A stretch of DNA of 26,161 bases from CAYLJO01 sp964383905 (GCA_964383905.1 CAYLJO010000075.1:1-26161), one strand, 5' to 3'. Positions 7,569 to 14,699 are shown, counted from the stretch's first letter. Program-made: numbers and translations. Notes: generated by a model not told the origin, from the letters alone.

Positions 7569-7598
7569 GTTCGGGGCCGGTCATGACCGGCCCCGAAC
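7569..7598. repeat. Perfect 30-base palindrome between rplE and rpsN
   Basis: The left half GTTCGGGGCCGGTCA (7569-7583) is the exact reverse complement of TGACCGGCCCCGAAC (7584-7598), with no central spacer. In RNA it would form a very GC-rich hairpin ending 16 bases before the rpsN start; in DNA it is a perfect dyad that could also bind a dimeric protein. No T-tract follows, so it is not a standard terminator. Confidence 0.9.
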
Positions 7599-7614
7599 AA
7601 TGAAAGAAAGATTC

Positions 7615-7800
7615 ATGGCAAAGAAATCATTGATCGCGAAGGCGAACCGGAAACCTAAATTTTCGGTTCGCGCTTATACGCGCTGCAAGCGTTGCGGGCG
7701 GGCGCGCGGTTACTTGCGCAAGTTCCATTTGTGCCGCATCTGCTTCCGCGAACTGGCACTGCAAGGACAAATTCCCGGTGTCGTTAAATCGAGTTGGTGA
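7615..7800 (+). CDS. rpsN: Small ribosomal subunit protein S14, zinc-binding (type Z)
   Basis: S14 assembles late into the 30S head next to S3 and S10. The 61-residue product is the short zinc form: Cys24-x2-Cys27 and Cys40-x2-Cys43 are the ligands, within YTRCKRCGRARGYLRKFHLCRICFREL, and the C-terminus ends GVVKSSW as in other short S14 proteins. ATG 7615 gives exactly the family length; an in-frame ATG at 7600 would add five residues. A/G-rich GAAAGAAAG precedes the start. A strong palindrome lies just upstream. Confidence 0.97.
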   Translation: MAKKSLIAKANRKPKFSVRAYTRCKRCGRARGYLRKFHLCRICFRELALQGQIPGVVKSSW

Positions 7801-7802
7801 AA

Positions 7803-7863
7803 TAGTAATTAGTAATCCGTAGTCGGCTGAAAACTGGTTACCGATTTACCGCTGATCGACTAC
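7803..7863 (+). repeat. rpsN-rpsH spacer: TAGTAAT heptads with complementary arm
   Basis: TAGTAAT occurs at 7803-7809 and 7810-7816, followed by CCGTAGT. GTAGTCG (7819-7825) is the exact complement of CGACTAC (7857-7863), and GGTTACCG/CGATTTACCG-like pieces fill the centre. The element ends just before the GGAG of rpsH. Confidence 0.7.
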
Positions 7864-7879
7864 TTTTGGAGCTGGTAGA

Positions 7880-8272
7880 ATGACTGACCCTATCGCCGAT
7901 ATGTTAACGCGCATCCGCAATGCTATTTCGTCAAAGCACTCGCGCGTAGATATTCCGGCCTCGAAATTGAAGCTGGAGATTGCCCGGATCCTGAAGGAAG
8001 AGGGCTACATTAATAATTTCGTCATCAAGGGCGAAGGCGTCAAGCGCAACATACGCATCTTCCTCCGCTACGACGCCCGCGGCACGTCTTCGATCTCGCA
8101 CCTCGCGAGGGTGTCGCGCCCGGGGCGACGCGTCTACATGGGCTCGCAGGAGATCCCGAAAGTGCTCGGCGGCTACGGCGTCAACATCGTCTCGACTTCG
8201 CGCGGTCTGATGAGCGGCAAAACGGCGCGCCGCGAAAACATCGGCGGCGAAGTATTGGCAGAAATATACTAG
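7880..8272 (+). CDS. rpsH: Small ribosomal subunit protein S8
   Basis: S8 binds helix 21 of 16S rRNA early in assembly and in E. coli represses the spc operon by binding near the rplE start. The 130-residue product starts MTDPIADMLTRIRNA and has the ILKEEGYI segment and the C-terminal GVNIVSTSRGLMSGKTARRENIGGEVLAEIY, where STSRGLM is the rRNA-binding motif. Length is standard. TTGGAG sits upstream of the ATG. I do not see an obvious helix-21 mimic in the rplX-rplE gap. Confidence 0.98.
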   Translation: MTDPIADMLTRIRNAISSKHSRVDIPASKLKLEIARILKEEGYINNFVIKGEGVKRNIRIFLRYDARGTSSISHLARVSRPGRRVYMGSQEIPKVLGGYGVNIVSTSRGLMSGKTARRENIGGEVLAEIY

Positions 8273-8323
8273 TCAGCGGTCAGACAGGCGCCGGTCATTG
8301 CTTACTAACCGAAGGTTATTATT

Positions 8324-8884
8324 ATGTCTCGTATCGGAAGGAAACCCATCACGGTTCCGAAGGGTGTCACGGTCACGATCCATGATCGTGAGCTGGAGGT
8401 TAAAGGCGCGAAAGGCACGTTGAGGACGCCGATCCCTGAGGGTATCAGTTTCAAGCTCGAAGGCGATCAGTTGCAGGCCGAGCGTGCCTCCGACGAGTTG
8501 TCGGCCAAACATGGTCTGGCGCGGGCGCTCGCCAATAACGCCATCCTCGGCGTCACACAGGGGTTTTCGAGGCAGATGGACGTGGTCGGGGTCGGCTACA
8601 AGGCCGACGTTCAAGGCAGAAGGATTGTCTTCTCGCTCGGCTATTCACACCCCATCAACTTTCCGCTGCCGGAAGGTGTGGAAGTAAAAGCCGAGCGTGT
8701 CCCGACGAAAACGAGTATCCAGCAGTACCAGACGACGATCACGCTCTCCAGCACTGACAAGCAGAAGCTAGGCCAGGTGGCCGCCGAGATCCACAAGCTC
8801 CGCAAGCCTGACGCGTACAAGGGCAAGGGCGTGCGTTACGCCGATGTGGCTTTGAAGTTGAAACCGGGTAAAACGGGCAAGTAA
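8324..8884 (+). CDS. rplF: Large ribosomal subunit protein L6
   Basis: L6 sits near the sarcin-ricin loop at the factor-binding site. The 186-residue product begins MSRIGRKPITVPKGV, carries two homologous alpha/beta repeats (about 1-82 and 83-170), the junction GFSRQMDVVGVGYKADVQG, and the C-terminal signature PDAYKGKGVRYADVALKLKPGKTGK. Length is slightly above the usual 176-180. GAAGG lies about nine bases before the start. Confidence 0.98.
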   Translation: MSRIGRKPITVPKGVTVTIHDRELEVKGAKGTLRTPIPEGISFKLEGDQLQAERASDELSAKHGLARALANNAILGVTQGFSRQMDVVGVGYKADVQGRRIVFSLGYSHPINFPLPEGVEVKAERVPTKTSIQQYQTTITLSSTDKQKLGQVAAEIHKLRKPDAYKGKGVRYADVALKLKPGKTGK

Positions 8885-8888
8885 TGGT

Positions 8889-8946
8889 CAAGCTGCGGGT
8901 TGCGATTTCCGGTCAATTCAAAACTCGAAACCCACGGCTCGAAAGT
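8889..8946 (+). repeat. rplF-rplR spacer: CTCGAAA-type heptads
   Basis: CTCGAAA, CCCACGG and CTCGAAA follow each other in 7-base register before rplR. The left side, GCTGCGG, GTTGCGA and TTTCCGG, is an imperfect complement. The word is the same as in the rpsS-rplV gap. Confidence 0.6.
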
Positions 8947-8953
8947 TAAAGAT

Positions 8954-9358
8954 ATGGCAAACAGGAACAGAGCGGATGTCCGAGGCGCGATTCATAAGCG
9001 CATTCGCCGTAAAGTTCATGGCTCGACTGAGCGCCCGCGGCTGGCGATCTATCGCAGCCTGAACCATATTTACGCGCAGTTAATTGATGACGAGCGCGGG
9101 CAGACGATCGTCTCCGCCTCGACGACGGAGAAGGACCTGCGCGGTACGACGGGCGGCAACATTGAGGCCGCCGAGCGCGTCGGACGCGTCATCGCCGAGC
9201 GGGCGCGCGCCGCAGGGATCAATCAGGTGGTTTTTGATCGCGGCGGCTACCTCTATCATGGCCGCGTCAAGGCGTTGACCGATGCGGCGCGCGAAGCCGG
9301 ACTCAATAAAGATGAGGCGGCCCAAACTGAGGGCGAGAATAACCGGAAAGAGCAATGA
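8954..9358 (+). CDS. rplR: Large ribosomal subunit protein L18
   Basis: L18 binds 5S rRNA with L5 in the central protuberance. The 134-residue product has KRIRRKVHGSTERPRLAIYRS, NHIYAQLIDDERGQTIVSAST, and the C-terminal VVFDRGGYLYHGRVKALTDAAREAGL block. ATG 8954 gives the family-like start MANRNR; an upstream in-frame TTG at 8900 would only translate the repeat spacer. A 15-residue Glu/Asn-rich tail extends beyond the usual end. The stop overlaps the rpsE start (ATGA), a coupling arrangement. Confidence 0.96.
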   Translation: MANRNRADVRGAIHKRIRRKVHGSTERPRLAIYRSLNHIYAQLIDDERGQTIVSASTTEKDLRGTTGGNIEAAERVGRVIAERARAAGINQVVFDRGGYLYHGRVKALTDAAREAGLNKDEAAQTEGENNRKEQ

Positions 9359-9861
9359 GACAACCTAAACAGCGAATTTCACCGCAGGGCCTCGACCTGA
9401 AGGATCAGGTCATCTCCATCAACCGTGTGACCAAGGTTGTGAAGGGCGGCAAGAACCTTTCATTCGCAGCACTCGTCATTGTCGGCGACGAGGCAGGACA
9501 CGTCGGCTTCGGCACGGGCAAGGCGCGCGAAGTGCCGCTCGCCATCAAGAAGGGCATCGAGTCGGCCAAAAAGAATTTGATCCGGGTACCTTTGATCAGC
9601 AATACGCTGCCGCACCAGTTGATCGGTAAATACGGTGCGGGACGCGTGCTGATGAAGCCGGCTTCGGAGGGTACGGGCGTCATCGCGGGCGGGGCCGTGC
9701 GCGCCATTATGCAGGCGGTCGGCGTCCACGATGTGCGAACCAAAGTTCTCGGCTCAAGCAACCCCCACAACGTCGTCCGCGCCACCTTTGACGGCCTTCT
9801 GAAAATGAAGGACCCGATGGAACTGGCGCGCCTGCGCGGCAAACAGGTGGAAGAGTTGTAA
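9355..9861 (+). CDS. rpsE: Small ribosomal subunit protein S5
   Basis: S5 lies at the mRNA entry channel and is important for decoding fidelity. The 168-residue product has the double-stranded RNA-binding N-terminal domain (INRVTKVVKGGKNLSFAALVIVGDEAGHVGFGTGKAREVPLAIKKG, about residues 22-70) and the C-terminal S5 domain with GVIAGGAVRAIMQAVGVHDV and GSSNPHNVVRATFDGL. Length is standard. The ATG overlaps the rplR TGA by 4 bases; a GGAAAGAG sequence inside rplR supplies the ribosome site. Confidence 0.98.
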   Translation: MRQPKQRISPQGLDLKDQVISINRVTKVVKGGKNLSFAALVIVGDEAGHVGFGTGKAREVPLAIKKGIESAKKNLIRVPLISNTLPHQLIGKYGAGRVLMKPASEGTGVIAGGAVRAIMQAVGVHDVRTKVLGSSNPHNVVRATFDGLLKMKDPMELARLRGKQVEEL

Positions 9862-9863
9862 GC

Positions 9864-9912
9864 TTCGGGTTTCAGAACTCAGGTTAAAACGGTTTTAACC
9901 CGGGACCGGGGG
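9864..9912 (+). repeat. rpsE-rpmD spacer: heptads with a perfect 19-base dyad
   Basis: GGTTAAAAC (9882-9890), a central G, then GTTTTAACC (9892-9900) form a perfect inverted repeat. In 7-base register the gap reads TTCGGGT, TTCAGAA, CTCAGGT, TAAAACG, GTTTTAA, CCCGGGA, CCGGGGG, so the outer units (TTCGGGT against CCCGGGA/CCGGGGG) also pair loosely. It ends at the G-run before the rpmD start. Confidence 0.75.
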
Positions 9913-9918
9913 GTTTTT

Positions 9919-10122
9919 ATGGGAGATCAGAATAAAGGGCAGACCGGCGGGACCATCCGCATCCAGTATTACCGGAGTTTCATCGCCGCTCCGAGGACGC
10001 ACAAGCAGATTGTCAGGAGCGTCGGTCTGACGAAATTGAATCAAATCGTTGAGCGTCCGGACACGCCCGCCATGCGCGGCTTCGTCGCCAAAGTCCCGCA
10101 TCTGTTGCGGATTGTGGAGTAA
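9919..10122 (+). CDS. rpmD: Large ribosomal subunit protein L30
   Basis: L30 is a small peripheral 50S protein found in many bacteria. The 67-residue product matches the family: IRIQYYRSFIAAPRTHKQIVRSVGLTKLNQIVERPDTPAMRGFVAKVPHLLRIVE, with the conserved QIVRSVGLTKLNQIVERPDTP core. A nine-residue polar leader (MGDQNKGQTGG) makes it slightly longer than the usual 58-60. It ends 7 bases before rplO, and its last codons contain the rplO Shine-Dalgarno. Confidence 0.95.
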   Translation: MGDQNKGQTGGTIRIQYYRSFIAAPRTHKQIVRSVGLTKLNQIVERPDTPAMRGFVAKVPHLLRIVE

Positions 10123-10129
10123 CTAAATC

Positions 10130-10603
10130 ATGGCCATCGGTCTTAATAATTTGCGGCCCGCAGAAGGCTCAACCCATAAGAAGAAGCGTGTCGGACGCGG
10201 CCCCGGCTCGGGGTTGGGTAAAACCTCGGGGCGCGGCGAGAAGGGACAGAAGTCCCGCTCCGGCTACTCGTCTAAAATCGGTTTCGAAGGCGGCCAGATG
10301 CCGCTGCACCGGCGCCTGCCCAAACGCGGCTTTACTAACATCTTCAAGAAAGAGTGGATCGAGATTAGCCTCGCGGCGCTCGACCAGAGTTTTGAGGCCA
10401 ACGAGGAAGTATCCCCCGAACTTCTGCACGAGCGCGGGCTGATCAAGAAGGCCAAGCGCGACGTGGTTGTGCTCGGCACGGGCGAAATCTCCAAAGCATT
10501 GCGTGTCTCCGCGCACCGCTTTACAAAGAGCGCCCGTGAGAAGATAGAAAAGGCGGGCGGCGCCGCCACACTGATCACGCGCGGCGCCCGGCCGGCGCGC
10601 TGA
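10130..10603 (+). CDS. rplO: Large ribosomal subunit protein L15
   Basis: L15 binds many 23S rRNA segments late in 50S assembly. The 157-residue product has the long Gly/Arg/Lys N-terminal rRNA-penetrating arm (NNLRPAEGSTHKKKRVGRG, GKTSGRGEKGQKSRSG, FEGGQMPLHRRLPKRGF) and the C-terminal globular domain with the LITRG ending strand. Length is slightly above typical (144-150). GGAGTAAC in the rpmD end serves as ribosome site. It is the last r-protein gene before secY, as in most bacteria. Confidence 0.97.
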   Translation: MAIGLNNLRPAEGSTHKKKRVGRGPGSGLGKTSGRGEKGQKSRSGYSSKIGFEGGQMPLHRRLPKRGFTNIFKKEWIEISLAALDQSFEANEEVSPELLHERGLIKKAKRDVVVLGTGEISKALRVSAHRFTKSAREKIEKAGGAATLITRGARPAR

Positions 10604-10618
10604 GCAGCCCGCCGGGTC

Positions 10619-10714
10619 CGAAGCGCTGTAGAAGTTTGAAAACGTCAGCAGCCATCGACCACTGAAGTTTGCCGGCGTGAGCCATTTTGAGCCCCGCCGG
10701 CAACGCTTCGATGG
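10619..10714 (+). promoter_or_regulatory. Structured leader between rplO and secY
   Basis: TTGCCGGCG (10669-10677) pairs perfectly with CGCCGGCAA (10695-10703) around a 17-base loop. CGAAGCG (10619-10625) pairs perfectly with CGCTTCG (10704-10710), directly adjacent. A competing pairing, CCATCGA (10652-10658) with TCGATGG (10708-10714), would exclude the outer helix. This gap of 205 bases is the longest in the window and is not heptad-phased. Two exclusive folds suggest a possible regulatory leader, but no terminator T-tract follows. A weak TTGCGC-18-CATAAT lies at 10736-10765. Confidence 0.4.
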
Positions 10715-10808
10715 TTTCGTTTAACCCCGGCCGACTTGCGCGTTTCGCCGCCGCAAGGTCATAATCGGATTCGCACTGGGGCGATATTTAAACGCCGGAG
10801 GCGTCCAT

Positions 10809-12227
10809 ATGGAAAAGTTTTTTGCCGCCGTTCGCAACATGTTCAATGTCCCGGACCTGCGTCGGCGTATCCTCTTTACGCTCGGGATGCTGATTGTTTA
10901 CCGGTTCGGCGCGCACGTCGGCGCCCCCGGCATCAACCGGGCTCGACTGGAGCAGGTTTGGCACGACGTGAGTGGTACCCTGCTCGGGGTCCTTGATCTG
11001 TTCTCCGGCGGGAATTTTCGTGTGATCTCCGTTTTCGCCCTTGGCGTCACGCCCTACATCACGGCCTCAATCATTTTGCAGTTGATGACTGTGGTCTCAC
11101 CGCAGCTGAAGAAGCTGCAGGAAGAGGGTGAGATGGGGCGGCAGAAGATCAATCAGTGGACTCGCTACCTGACGGTCGGTTTGTCCGCCATCCAAACCAG
11201 TTTCGTCGCGCACTGGTTGCAGGTCAACGGCGTCGGCAACCCCGGTTGGGGATTCCTGCTCATGACGGTATTAACGCTGACGACGGGGACGATCTTCGTC
11301 ATGTGGCTGGGCGAGCAGATTACGGAGCGCGGCATCGGCAACGGTATTTCGCTGCTCATCTTTGCGGGTATCGTCAGGAACCTTCCGAACGGCGTGGCGC
11401 AGGTGTTTGAACGCCTGCGCGGCGGCGACACCCTCGAGACAATCGGCGTCATCGTGATGGTTGTCGCCCTGGTGCTGATCATCGCTTTTATCGTCTTTGT
11501 CGAGTCGGGGCGGCGCAAAGTCCCCGTCAGTTATGCCAAACGTCATGTCGGGCGTCAGCTTGTCGGCGGCCAGCAGACGGTCATGCCGCTCAAGGTCAAC
11601 ATGGGCGGCGTGATCCCGGTGATCTTCGCGTCATCCGTGCTGGCAATGCCGCAGACCCTTTTCTCCGCCTTCCCGCCGAACCAGAACAACCAGAATTCCA
11701 TGTGGAGCAAGGTGTTCCTCTTCTTCCAGAGTTTTCACGGCGGCGACCCGTACTACGAGCTCGTCTTTATGACGCTCATCATCTTCTTCACCTTCTTTTA
11801 CATCTCGATTGTTTTTAACGTTGAAGAGGTGGCCGATAACCTGCGCAAGCACGGCGGCTTCCTGCCGGGCATCCGGCCCGGGAAAGCGACGGCCGAATAC
11901 TTGAATACGATCATGACGCGGCTGACCACCGTCGGCGCCGTCTATCTCGCGATTATCGCTTTCCTGCCGCAGTTCATGCTCAGCGGCTTCAAACTCGCGC
12001 GCTTGCCATTCATCGGCCCTTCGCTTGACGCCTTTGTGAGCAGCACGCCCGGCCTCGGGTGGATCCCGACCGGCATGGGTTATCAATTTTATTTCGGCGG
12101 CACGTCACTGCTCATCCTCGTCGGCGTCGCGATGGATACGGTCGCGCAGATCGAAGCGCAGCTCGTGATGCGCAACTACGAAGGGTTTCTCGGGTCGGGC
12201 GGGCGCTTGCGCGGCCGCCGTGCCTAA
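10809..12227 (+). CDS. secY: Preprotein translocase subunit SecY
   Basis: SecY is the channel-forming subunit of the SecYEG translocon in the inner membrane. The 472-residue product has the usual N-terminus (PDLRRRILFTLGMLIVYRFGAHV), the signature GVTPYITASIILQL in the second membrane segment region, about ten hydrophobic segments, the cytosolic loop with RRKVPVSYAKR, and the C-terminal RNYEGFL. Length is a little above E. coli (443), mainly through loops such as SAFPPNQNNQNSMWSKV. GGAGG lies seven bases before the ATG. It closes the spc cluster; adk follows after 87 bases. Confidence 0.98.
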   Translation: MEKFFAAVRNMFNVPDLRRRILFTLGMLIVYRFGAHVGAPGINRARLEQVWHDVSGTLLGVLDLFSGGNFRVISVFALGVTPYITASIILQLMTVVSPQLKKLQEEGEMGRQKINQWTRYLTVGLSAIQTSFVAHWLQVNGVGNPGWGFLLMTVLTLTTGTIFVMWLGEQITERGIGNGISLLIFAGIVRNLPNGVAQVFERLRGGDTLETIGVIVMVVALVLIIAFIVFVESGRRKVPVSYAKRHVGRQLVGGQQTVMPLKVNMGGVIPVIFASSVLAMPQTLFSAFPPNQNNQNSMWSKVFLFFQSFHGGDPYYELVFMTLIIFFTFFYISIVFNVEEVADNLRKHGGFLPGIRPGKATAEYLNTIMTRLTTVGAVYLAIIAFLPQFMLSGFKLARLPFIGPSLDAFVSSTPGLGWIPTGMGYQFYFGGTSLLILVGVAMDTVAQIEAQLVMRNYEGFLGSGGRLRGRRA

Positions 12228-12237
12228 ACAGTTTAAG

Positions 12238-12311
12238 ATTTGTGATTGCCGATTTGCGGTCGGAAGGCCTCTTATTTCACATCCCGGACCCCGGATCTCA
12301 AATCGCAGATT
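12238..12311 (+). repeat. secY-adk spacer: GATTTGC heptads
   Basis: GATTTGT, GATTGCC, GATTTGC and GGTCGGA run in consecutive 7-base register from about 12238. The far end has CTCAAAT and CGCAGAT, partial complements of the left units, and GGACC/GGATCC-like pieces lie in the centre. The right arm abuts the adk start and leaves no recognisable Shine-Dalgarno sequence. Confidence 0.7.
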
Positions 12312-12314
12312 GGT

Positions 12315-12971
12315 ATGTACAAGATCATCGTCCTGATGGGAACGCCGGGCGCCGGGAAGGGCACTCAGGCGCGCCTGCTTCGAGAGCGTCTTGGCCTCCC
12401 ACAGATCTCGACGGGCGACATGTTTCGTGCCCTTAAGGAAGAGCGGACGCCGCTCGCCGAAGAGGTGCGCGCCATCATGAACGTAGGCGGGCTGGTCCCC
12501 GACGACCTGGTGATCAGGATGGTGCGTGAGCGCACGGGGCGCGAGGATTGCAAGAACGGGTATATCCTGGACGGTTTCCCGCGTACGGCGGCGCAGGCGG
12601 CGATGCTCGAAAAGCTGGCGGTCGAGCAGGGTAAAAGGATTCTGCCGATCTTTATTGATGTGCCCTTCGAGATAATCGAGAAGCGCACCCTGGGTCGCCG
12701 GACCTGTCCCGTGTGTGGCGAGATATATAACGTCTATTTTAAACCGCCAAGATCGGATAACGTGTGTGACATCCACCCGGACGTCCAGCTTACGTGGCGG
12801 ACGGACGACACGCCGGAAACCATCAGGGTGCGCCTTGAGAAGTATGAGCAGGAGACGCGTCCGCTGCTTGATTACTATGTCGCCGCGAATCTTTTGCGCC
12901 GCGTTGACGGGACGCGCGAGCCGGAAGTGATCTACGCAGATATTGAAAAGATCGTGGCGAATGACGGATGA
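12315..12971 (+). CDS. adk: Adenylate kinase, long form with metal-binding LID
   Basis: Catalyses ATP + AMP to 2 ADP in the cytosol. The 218-residue product carries the P-loop GTPGAGKGT (residues 9-17), the AMP-binding STGDMFR (32-38) and LDGFPRT (85-91), and a full LID domain with Cys131, Cys134, Cys151 and His154. The positions match the four LID metal ligands of Gram-positive enzymes, where the fourth is usually Cys or Asp; His is a less common choice. ATG 12315 gives the canonical N-terminus; an upstream in-frame TTG at 12246 reads only repeat spacer. Stop overlaps a possible map start. Confidence 0.97.
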   Translation: MYKIIVLMGTPGAGKGTQARLLRERLGLPQISTGDMFRALKEERTPLAEEVRAIMNVGGLVPDDLVIRMVRERTGREDCKNGYILDGFPRTAAQAAMLEKLAVEQGKRILPIFIDVPFEIIEKRTLGRRTCPVCGEIYNVYFKPPRSDNVCDIHPDVQLTWRTDDTPETIRVRLEKYEQETRPLLDYYVAANLLRRVDGTREPEVIYADIEKIVANDG

Positions 12972-13000
12972 AAAGAAGGAAGCATCGTCTGTCACTTCTT

Positions 13001-13786
13001 ATGATTATCGGGAAATCAAAAAAAGAGCTGGAGAAGATGCGCGCCGCCGGGCAGCTCGCCGGCCGCGTCCTTCAAGAGTTACGCCGCATGGTTGAGCCCG
13101 GCATCACGACGCTCGAAGTGGACGCGGCGGCCGAAAAGATGATTCGCGACGCCGGCGCGTTGCCGACCTTCAAAGGCTATCACGGGTATCCTTTCTCCAT
13201 CTGCGCCTCGGTTAACGAACAGATTGTGCACGGCTTCCCCTCCAAATACGTGCTGAGGGAGGGCGATATATTCTCCATCGATTGTGGCGCAACGCTCGAA
13301 GGTTTCGTCGGCGACACGGCGACCACGGTCCCGGTGGGCCGCGTGCGCGAAGAATGGCTGAAACTCATCCGCGTCACGGAAGAGTGCCTTGAACGGGCCA
13401 TTGAACAATGCCGGGTGGGCAAGCATCTGGGAGACATCGGGTGGGCCGTGCAGGGGTATGCCGAAGCGCACGGCTACTCGGTCGTGCGCGAGTACGTCGG
13501 GCACGGCATCGGGCGCAGGATGCACGAGGACCCGCAGATCCCCAATTACGGCTCGCCCGGCAAGGGCATCAAGATTAAAAACGGGTATGTTTTCGCCGTC
13601 GAGCCGATGGTCAACCTGGGCACCCACCACACGCGGGTGCTCTCTGACGGGTGGACGGTCGTGACTGTTGACGGACAGCCCAGCGCGCACGCCGAGCACA
13701 CGATTGCCGTCACCGAAAACGGGCCCGAGGTGCTGACCCGTGTCGCCGTGGCCGGTCAGAAAGAGCCTGCCCCGGCCTTCGCCTAG
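13001..13786 (+). CDS. map: Methionine aminopeptidase, type I
   Basis: Removes the initiator methionine from nascent proteins. The 261-residue product has the pita-bread fold signatures: His77 (VHGFPS), metal ligands Asp94 (IDCG), Asp105 (GDTA), His168 (VGHGIGR), Glu201 (VEPMV) and Glu232 (AEHTIAV). It lacks an N-terminal zinc-finger extension, as expected for simple bacterial type I. ATG 13001 gives the family start (MIIGKSKKELEKMR); the ATG at 12968, which overlaps the adk stop, would add 11 basic residues and cannot be excluded. adk-map next to secY is common outside Proteobacteria. Confidence 0.96.
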   Translation: MIIGKSKKELEKMRAAGQLAGRVLQELRRMVEPGITTLEVDAAAEKMIRDAGALPTFKGYHGYPFSICASVNEQIVHGFPSKYVLREGDIFSIDCGATLEGFVGDTATTVPVGRVREEWLKLIRVTEECLERAIEQCRVGKHLGDIGWAVQGYAEAHGYSVVREYVGHGIGRRMHEDPQIPNYGSPGKGIKIKNGYVFAVEPMVNLGTHHTRVLSDGWTVVTVDGQPSAHAEHTIAVTENGPEVLTRVAVAGQKEPAPAFA

Positions 13787-13801
13787 GTCCTCCGGCGTTG
13801 C

Positions 13802-13830
13802 TTGGCAAGATATCGTTGTTATGCTATGCT
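13802..13830 (+). promoter_or_regulatory. Predicted sigma-70-type promoter for infA and the alpha cluster
   Basis: TTGGCA (13802-13807) and TATGCT (13825-13830) are separated by 17 bases, close to the TTGACA/TATAAT consensus. Overlapping alternatives for the -10 exist (TATGCT at 13820, TATAAA at 13830). It lies in the map-infA gap about 40-70 bases before the infA start and, unlike most other gaps, this one has no heptad repeat. It would give the alpha cluster its own transcription start. Confidence 0.6.
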
Positions 13831-13872
13831 ATAAAGTTTGTCGGCGTCGGCAAAATATAGACTCAAGAGGAT

Positions 13873-14094
13873 ATGGCGAAGGAAGAAGCGATAGAGGTCA
13901 TGGCCACGGTCCTGGAGACCCTACCGAATGCAATGTTTCGCGTCGAACTGGAGGATAACCGGCATCAGGTGCTCGCGCATATCTCGGGTAAGATGCGCAA
14001 GCATTTCATCCGCATTCTTCCCGGCGACCGCGTGCTCGTCGAACTTTCGCCTTACGATCTGAATCGTGGTCGGATCACTTATCGTTACAAGTAG
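13873..14094 (+). CDS. infA: Translation initiation factor IF-1
   Basis: IF-1 blocks the A site during initiation and supports IF-2 and IF-3. The 73-residue single OB-fold protein is nearly canonical: MAKEEAIEVMATVLETLPNA, FRVELEDN, VLAHISGKMRKHFIRILPGDRVLVELSPYDLNRGRITYRYK. Length is standard (72-73). AGAGGA precedes the ATG. First gene of the alpha cluster here, downstream of a plausible promoter, followed after 44 bases by rpmJ. Confidence 0.98.
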   Translation: MAKEEAIEVMATVLETLPNAMFRVELEDNRHQVLAHISGKMRKHFIRILPGDRVLVELSPYDLNRGRITYRYK

Positions 14095-14138
14095 GTGGCG
14101 CCGCAAGCCGGCAAAGCAGAGGGGGGGCCGTAGAACAG

Positions 14139-14252
14139 ATGAAAGTACGTGCTTCAGTTAGAAAGATGTGCGACAACTGCAAGATCATCCACCGCAAGGG
14201 CGTCGTGCGCGTGATCTGCACCAACCCGAAACATAAGCAGCGGCAGGGGTAA
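14139..14252 (+). CDS. rpmJ: Large ribosomal subunit protein L36, zinc-binding form
   Basis: L36 is the smallest 50S protein and stabilises 23S rRNA helices near the GTPase centre. This 37-residue gene reads MKVRASVRKMCDNC, then KIIHRKGVVRVICTNPKH and KQRQG. Cys11, Cys14, Cys27 and His32 are the zinc ligands of the C+ form. It lies between infA and rpsM, its usual place. A purine-rich run with seven G residues (14121-14127) precedes the start. Confidence 0.97.
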   Translation: MKVRASVRKMCDNCKIIHRKGVVRVICTNPKHKQRQG

Positions 14253-14257
14253 GGTAA

Positions 14258-14292
14258 GGTTTCCGGTTTGAGGTCTCAAACCTCAGACCGTC
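14258..14292 (+). repeat. rpmJ-rpsM spacer: GGTTTGA heptads with dyad
   Basis: GGTTTGAG (14265-14272) and CTCAAACC (14275-14282) are perfect complements around GT. In 7-base register the spacer reads GGTTTCC (14258), GGTTTGA (14265), GGTCTCA (14272), AACCTCA (14279), GACCGTC (14286). In E. coli the leader before rpsM is where S4 represses the alpha operon; no such pseudoknot is evident here. Confidence 0.75.
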
Positions 14293-14313
14293 CGAAGTCG
14301 GAGAAGAGAAGGA

Positions 14314-14697
14314 ATGGCTCGTATAGCTGGCGTCGATCTTCCGCCTAACAAGCGCGCACAGATCGGACTGACATATATTTACGGTATCGGGCGCTCGCGC
14401 GCGACCAGTATCCTCGGTGAAGCTCAGGTCAGCATTGACACGCGGATCAGAGACTTAAATGAGGACGAACTCGGTCGCATCCGCGCCGTCATCGACAGCC
14501 AGGGGGAGATCGAAGGCGACCTGCGCAAGCGCGTGCAGATGGACATTAAGCGTCTGATGGACATCGGTTCCTATAGAGGGTTGCGCCATCGCCGCTCATT
14601 GCCCGTGCGGGGCCAGCGCACCCACACAAACGCGCGCACGCGTAAGGGGCCGCGCCGCGCGACCATCGCGAAGAAGAAAGCGCCGGGTAAGAAATAA
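14314..14697 (+). CDS. rpsM: Small ribosomal subunit protein S13
   Basis: S13 in the 30S head bridges to L5 and contacts P-site tRNA. The 127-residue product has MARIAGVDLPPNKRAQIGLTYIYGIG (helix-two-turn-helix region), DLRKRVQMDIKRLMDIGSYRGLRHRRSLPVRGQRTHTNARTRKGPRR and a Lys-rich end, all diagnostic. Length is slightly above E. coli (118). GAGAAGGA immediately precedes the ATG. Confidence 0.98.
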   Translation: MARIAGVDLPPNKRAQIGLTYIYGIGRSRATSILGEAQVSIDTRIRDLNEDELGRIRAVIDSQGEIEGDLRKRVQMDIKRLMDIGSYRGLRHRRSLPVRGQRTHTNARTRKGPRRATIAKKKAPGKK

Positions 14698-14699
14698 AG

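Noticed and set aside
10736..10765. TTGCGC-18-CATAAT as a secY promoter
   Set aside because: The -35 matches only half of the consensus and the spacer is 18; too weak to list as a feature by itself.
12105..12995. 296-codon minus-strand open frame over secY end and adk
   Set aside because: It is the antisense shadow of adk with its clear P-loop and LID; the translated minus product resembles no family and is rich in Arg/His/Leu as expected of shadows in GC-rich DNA.
14253..14313. E. coli-type S4 repressor pseudoknot before rpsM
   Set aside because: The gap holds only the heptad dyad; I could not draw the four-helix pseudoknot.
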